Assembly: GCF_900604345.1 (NCBI RefSeq)
Contig: NZ_LR026983.1
Span: 2,170,001-2,234,000, forward strand
Length of the DNA stretch: 64,000 bases
Origin: Maliibacterium massiliense
GTDB lineage: Bacteria; Bacillota; Clostridia; Christensenellales; Maliibacteriaceae
Direction of reading: 5' to 3'
Positions 60,114 through 64,000 of this stretch are shown here, one piece after another; the stretch's first letter is position 1; every line of letters starts with the position of its first letter. The notes under the pieces were generated by a model. That model was not told the DNA's origin. It made no database searches and worked only from the letters and a program-made list of their open reading frames with translations. The position numbers and the translations under genes are program-made.

Positions 60114-62294
60114 ATGGCGGATGGCACGCCGCGCTATCTAAAGCGGCGGGATATTACGGATGTGAGCGACGAATCGCTCTACTGGCTCAACAACATGCTG
60201 CGCGGGCTGTTCTACGCGGTGGGCGGGGATATCGGCATGGCCAACCTCTCCGGCGCGATGAAGAACATCATCAACAGCAAGGTGGGCGCGGATAATTTTT
60301 CCTCCATGATCCAGCAGCACGCGGACAGCATCACCTTGGCGGTGGGCCAGATCGGCGGGCAGAACCTGGTGCAAAACAGCAACGCCCGCTTCGGCACCGA
60401 GGACTGGACGGGGGCGACGCTCTGCAAGATCAAGGCGGACAACACCATCGTGGCGGCAAGTTCCACGCAAGAGGGCCTGCCGCTGTGCTTTGGCATTTTG
60501 GGTGCGGCTAAGGGCGCCACAAGTGCGCGCATGGACGTGTTCGCCCAAACCAAGTATACGCTCTGCTTTAAGGCCAAGCAGCAGGGGGCGTGCAAGCTGC
60601 GGGTGCTGGTGCGGTGTGTGAGCGACCCCGCCCACACCGAGGCTGACACCACGTTTGTGGCGCTGGAGAACCTCACCGCATCGGACGGCCCGTTTAAGCG
60701 CTACAGCTACACCTTCCAGACGCCCGCACAGGCGCGGCAGGTGTGGCTGCAGTTTGCCTGCGTCAACACATCGGGCGGCGCGGGCGGCGTGGGCTGGTAC
60801 GAGGTGATGCTGCAGGAGGGGGAGAAGGCCACCGGCTACACCCCGGGTAGCAACGAGCTGCGCACCTCCGCCATCACCATTTTGCAGGACTTGATCAACT
60901 TCCGCAGCAAGCGCATGGTGTTTGAGTTTCTGCGCGAGGACGGCAGCCCCGCCATGACCATGAGCGCCGACGAGGCGGGCTTTGACAACCTGCTGGCCGA
61001 GGACGTGACCGCCACGGATTTGACGGTGAAAAACAGCATGTCCCTGGCGGGGCGGCCCCTGATGACCGCCGGCGCGCGCGATTATTACGTGGCCAAAACA
61101 GCGCAGTACGGCAAGCCGGATGGCGACGGATCCAACTGGGCCAACGCCAACACGTCCGTGCAGGCGATACTGGACAAGCTGCCACGCGTTATCAACCACG
61201 ATATCGCCATCCACCTCTACCCCAATATCTTCTACGACGAGGTGGTCGCCATCGCGGGCTTTCTGGGCACGGGCAGCATCACCATCCGCAGCGGTTCCAC
61301 CCCGCGCCCCTACATCCGGCAGCTGTTCATCAACCACAATCAGCCCTTGATCAAGATTGACAGCATCGGCATCGGCCGCTTTGAAGACAGCGCCGCCGGC
61401 CACGGCATCACGGTCAGTTACTGCCCGCGCGTGGAGATCGTCGGCTGCCACTTCTACGGCGGCGGCAACTACGCCTCCAGCACCGAGAGCAACGCCATCT
61501 CCCTGGTGTTCAGCACCGCGTTCGTCTACAACAACGTGTTCAAGCGCTGGCGCTACCCCGTGCACCTGTCCCGCCTTGCCCACTGCACGTACATGGCCAA
61601 TGACGGCAGCAGCGTGATGAACAGGTTCTTTGCCGCGGAGGGCGCCATCATGTGCCTGCGCGAAATGAACGGCCATCTCTTCCCCATCGCCGCGGGCGGG
61701 CCCGTCTATGCCGCGGACGCGGTGATCCAGGGGCCCACCCAGGGCTACGAAAATGACGCGGTCATCGACGGCGTGCCCAACCCGCCCCCGCCGCCGAAAA
61801 GGGAGCATACCACAAACTTCCGCAGCACGGATACCAAATCCTGGCGCACCACAAGCGTCAGCGGCGGTTCCCAGTGGCAGCCCAACGCCTACATCTACCA
61901 GGGCAATTACCAGGGCTACGGCAACCACAAAGGCATGATCTTTTTTGACATCGCAAGCATCCGCAGCACCCTGGCGGGCGCCACCATCAACGCCGTCACC
62001 CTCACCATCCGCCGCAGAAGCCAGGGCGGCTCCAGCGCCGCGGGCGCGCTCTACGCCTACACCCACAACTACGCGTCGCGCCCCGCGGGCAACGCGGAGC
62101 CCGCGCTGGGCGCGGCCATCGGCCAGATCGGCGCGTTTGCCTGGGGCAGCCAGCAGACCGTCGGCCTGCCCACCTGGGTGGCGGAACGCATGCGCGATGG
62201 CAGCGCCGCGGGCATCCTGTTCCACGCGCCGGGCGGATCGCCCTACCTGATCTTTGAAGGGTGGGCCACGCTCGACGTCAACTACACCAAGTAA
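60114..62294 (+). CDS. Phage tail spike/fibre with beta-helix
   Basis: A 726-residue protein. N-terminal helical text (LNNMLRGLFYAVGGDIGMANLSG) would attach it to the virion. Residues about 85-240 look like a carbohydrate-binding jelly roll (NLVQNSNARFGTEDWTGATL...VWLQFACVN...VGWYEVMLQEGEKATGYTPG). Residues about 320-520 resemble a right-handed beta-helix of pectate-lyase type (DYYVAKTAQYGKPDGDGSNWANANTSVQAI, then VEIVGCHFYGGGNYAS). Then comes a Pro run and a final beta domain (SYLIFEGWATLDVNYTK-like end). AAAGGATGGGG precedes ATG 60114. It probably binds or cuts surface glycan. Confidence 0.85.
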   Translation: MADGTPRYLKRRDITDVSDESLYWLNNMLRGLFYAVGGDIGMANLSGAMKNIINSKVGADNFSSMIQQHADSITLAVGQIGGQNLVQNSNARFGTEDWTGATLCKIKADNTIVAASSTQEGLPLCFGILGAAKGATSARMDVFAQTKYTLCFKAKQQGACKLRVLVRCVSDPAHTEADTTFVALENLTASDGPFKRYSYTFQTPAQARQVWLQFACVNTSGGAGGVGWYEVMLQEGEKATGYTPGSNELRTSAITILQDLINFRSKRMVFEFLREDGSPAMTMSADEAGFDNLLAEDVTATDLTVKNSMSLAGRPLMTAGARDYYVAKTAQYGKPDGDGSNWANANTSVQAILDKLPRVINHDIAIHLYPNIFYDEVVAIAGFLGTGSITIRSGSTPRPYIRQLFINHNQPLIKIDSIGIGRFEDSAAGHGITVSYCPRVEIVGCHFYGGGNYASSTESNAISLVFSTAFVYNNVFKRWRYPVHLSRLAHCTYMANDGSSVMNRFFAAEGAIMCLREMNGHLFPIAAGGPVYAADAVIQGPTQGYENDAVIDGVPNPPPPPKREHTTNFRSTDTKSWRTTSVSGGSQWQPNAYIYQGNYQGYGNHKGMIFFDIASIRSTLAGATINAVTLTIRRRSQGGSSAAGALYAYTHNYASRPAGNAEPALGAAIGQIGAFAWGSQQTVGLPTWVAERMRDGSAAGILFHAPGGSPYLIFEGWATLDVNYTK

Positions 62295-62308
62295 GGGGGA
62301 ATTGTTCT

Positions 62309-63214
62309 ATGGCTTCCTCGTCCAGCGGCAGCAAATACACCATCACAGGCGGGTTTATCGATTACGATTACCTCACCGACGCCCAGATGCGCCAGCAGGC
62401 GGAAAACGCCGTAAACCCGCTTGTGGAGCAGCAGAAGCTCGCCTCCAAACAGTCCGCCGAAAGCGCCATCAACACCTTCAACAACCAGCAGAAGGCGCTG
62501 GAGGTTGGCAGGGACAGGGATTTGGGCGAAATCAACCGCCAGTACGACGATATGCGCCGCCGCACCAGCGACCAGGCGCTGGGCCGCGGCCTTGCGCGCT
62601 CCACCATCGCCGTGCAGATGGGCCAGCAGGTCTCCGATAACCAGGCGCGCAGCGTGCAGCAGCTGCAGCGGGATTACGCCACCCGGCAGGACGCCATCGC
62701 CTCCCAGATCGCGCTGACCACCAAGCAGCTCAATGACGCGCTGGCCAGCTTTGATATCACCCGCGCCATCCAGATACAGGCCAAGGTGGACGAGCTTGCC
62801 AACCAGCAGCGCCAGATCAAGCTGCAGGTGGATCAGTTCAACAACCAGACCAGGCTGCAGGTGGATCAGTTCAACGCGCAGGCGCAGCAGCAGCAGGATC
62901 AGTTTGAGGCGAACATGGCCCTGCAGCGCGCGCAGATGGCCCGGCAGCAGGCCGCCGCAGGGGCCGCCGCGCGCAGCGCGCCGCGCCGCAGCGCCGCCCC
63001 CGCCGCAGCGCAGGATAACACCATCCAGGGCGCGATCGCGCGCGATCTGCGCGCCATGCCCAGCTACGAGGACGCCTTCAACTACCTGCGCAAGCAGAAC
63101 GCCAAGTACCGCTTGAGCGACGCGGACTACAACTACCTGCACGGCATCGCCGCCTCCATCCCGACCAAATCACAGAAGATGTCCTCGGCGTACTACTACC
63201 TGCAGGGCGAATAA
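62309..63214 (+). CDS. Coiled-coil phage protein (internal virion or ejection-like)
   Basis: A 301-residue, mostly helical protein rich in Gln, Ala and Arg (QQAENAVNPLVEQQKLASKQSAE; IKLQVDQFNNQTRLQVDQFNAQ). The segment LQVDQFN repeats twice in tandem. A basic Ala/Pro-rich hinge (AARSAPRRSAAPAAAQ) precedes a small folded C-terminal part (SYEDAFNYLRKQNAKYRLSDADYNYL). AAGGGGG precedes ATG 62309. Such coiled-coil proteins near the tail genes of short-tailed phages are often ejected with the DNA. Confidence 0.75.
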   Translation: MASSSSGSKYTITGGFIDYDYLTDAQMRQQAENAVNPLVEQQKLASKQSAESAINTFNNQQKALEVGRDRDLGEINRQYDDMRRRTSDQALGRGLARSTIAVQMGQQVSDNQARSVQQLQRDYATRQDAIASQIALTTKQLNDALASFDITRAIQIQAKVDELANQQRQIKLQVDQFNNQTRLQVDQFNAQAQQQQDQFEANMALQRAQMARQQAAAGAAARSAPRRSAAPAAAQDNTIQGAIARDLRAMPSYEDAFNYLRKQNAKYRLSDADYNYLHGIAASIPTKSQKMSSAYYYLQGE

Positions 63215-63234
63215 AAAAGGGGGAAACAGGGCCA

Positions 63235-64000
63235 TGGCGTTACACAATAAGTACCTGCCGCTCAACGCGGACTATGAGGCGCTGCGCAGGCGCATCTGGG
63301 ATGGGCCGAAGCCGCAACAGACGCACACCGCGCAACAGACGCGCACCGCGAGCATGCAACAGACGCCCGCGGCGCAGGGCAGTTGGCGCAACCAGCGCCC
63401 CGGCGGGGGCATCCCCTACCTGGTGGATATCGTGCCCAAGGGGGACGGACGGCTGGGGCGCAAACCGGACGCGCGCGCGCCGTACATCCCAAGCGCGCGG
63501 ATGGGGCGCCCCGGTGGGGGGCTGGCCTACGCGGTAGACGTACAGCCCCGGGGGGATGGGCAGCAGGCGTATAGACCGGACGCGCGCGCGCCGTACATCC
63601 CAAGCGCGCGGATGGGGCGCCCCGGTGGGGGGCTGGCCTACGCAGTAGACGTACAGCCCCGGGGGGATGGGCAGCAGGCGTATAGACCGGACGCGCGCGC
63701 GCCGTATATCCCAAGCGCGCGGATGGGCGGCCCCGGCGGGGGGCTGGCCTACGCGGTAGACGTACAGCCCCGGGGGGATGGGCAGCAGGCGTATAGACCG
63801 GACGCGTCCGGCAGGACGCGGGCAGCACAGGGGGGCCAAAGCGCCCAGGCCACCGCGCGCCGCTGGGTGGACGAGGTGTACGGCGCCGCAGGCGCGCAAG
63901 GGGCCGCACGCGCGTCCGCCCGGGCAAACCCGCAGGAGGGCTGGACGCCCGCACGCGGCGTGTCCCCGGGGGGCCCCGTGCAGGTGGAGATGCGCAGCGA
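63235..64000 (+). CDS. Phage repeat protein, incomplete at the window edge
   Basis: ATG 63235 follows AAAAAAGGGGGAAAC. The frame stays open for at least 255 codons to the edge. It starts MALHNKYLPLNADYEALRRRIW, then Gln/Thr-rich text (QQTHTAQQTRTASMQQT), then three 37-residue repeats (each with RAPYIPSARMG and GGGLAYAVDVQPRGDGQQAY). A fourth, degenerate unit lies before them (GGGIPYLVDIVPKGDGRLG). After the repeats comes Ala/Arg-rich text (ARRWVDEVYGAAGAQGAAR). Similar position to internal-virion genes. Function unknown. Confidence 0.75.
63465..63797. repeat. 111-bp in-frame tandem repeat
   Basis: Three nearly identical copies start at CCGGACGCGCGCGC (63465, 63576, 63687); the next start at 63798 diverges into unique text. 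The period of 111 bp equals 37 codons and preserves the reading frame. Confidence 0.95.

Larger units (their letters stand above)
40962..64000. mobile_element. Prophage integrated at tRNA-Pro(GGG), right end outside the window
   Basis: A tyrosine integrase faces the tRNA, followed by small HTH regulators, a replisome-organiser-like gene, an ArpU/RinA-like regulator, terminase, portal, scaffold, capsid, head-completion, tail-spike and internal-virion-like genes, nearly all on the plus strand. No lysis genes, tape measure, tail tube or right attachment site are seen within the window. Large repeat-filled gaps interrupt it repeatedly. The left boundary is inferred from the tRNA. Confidence 0.9.

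Noticed and set aside
60138..62225. 695-residue open frame on the minus strand
   Set aside because: Antisense to the tail spike. High GC at third codon positions keeps the complement open.

Overview
The window looks like the chromosome of a GC-rich Firmicute of the class Clostridia. The supporting features are a class III fructose-1,6-bisphosphatase, a LytTR/DUF3021 pair, SpoVT/AbrB-type and Crp-type regulators, lipoprotein-type binding proteins, AGGAGG ribosome binding sites, split transketolase genes and a sortase-like surface anchor. No rRNA is present. One tRNA is present, a tRNA-Pro(GGG).

Layout. 0.4-6.1 kb (minus strand): a 1290-residue surface protein, a small XRE regulator and a class C beta-lactamase-like serine hydrolase. 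6.1-13.5 kb: a GntR/FCD regulator divergent from a catabolic operon of sugar ABC ATPase, permease and binding lipoprotein, zinc alcohol dehydrogenase, shikimate-dehydrogenase-like enzyme and RpiB/LacAB-type isomerase. 13.5-23.0 kb: a complete type I-C CRISPR-Cas locus (cas3-cas5c-cas8c-cas7-cas4-cas1-cas2), a strongly structured leader, and an array of 17 repeats and 16 spacers. 23.2-40.8 kb: ordinary chromosomal genes (VOC protein, fbp, LytTR/DUF3021, MscL, aldehyde dehydrogenase, LysM protein, split transketolase behind an orphan sugar-binding lipoprotein, Crp/Fnr and AraC regulators). This stretch also holds two broken genes: a phage tail-fibre-like gene interrupted by one in-frame TAA, and a decayed lipoprotein.

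40.9-64.0 kb: an integrated phage that begins at the 3' end of tRNA-Pro(GGG) and runs off the right edge. It has a tyrosine integrase, small HTH regulators, a replisome-organiser-like gene with no normal start codon, an ArpU/RinA-like late regulator, both terminase subunits, portal, scaffold, major capsid, head-completion proteins, a large propeller-like protein, a beta-helix tail spike and internal-virion-like proteins. No tail tube or tape measure is seen, so the order looks podovirus-like.

The most unusual property of the window is the density of GC-rich direct and tandem repeats in this prophage. They sit in several of its intergenic gaps (for example 53,538-54,183: an array of 13-bp modules flanked by 46-bp direct repeats exactly 600 bp apart) and also inside genes (23 pentapeptide repeats in the scaffold, 30-residue repeats in a membrane protein, 37-residue repeats in the last protein). 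These arrays lack stop codons in several frames and create very long false ORFs on the opposite strand. All functional calls come from reading the sequence; no database search was run.
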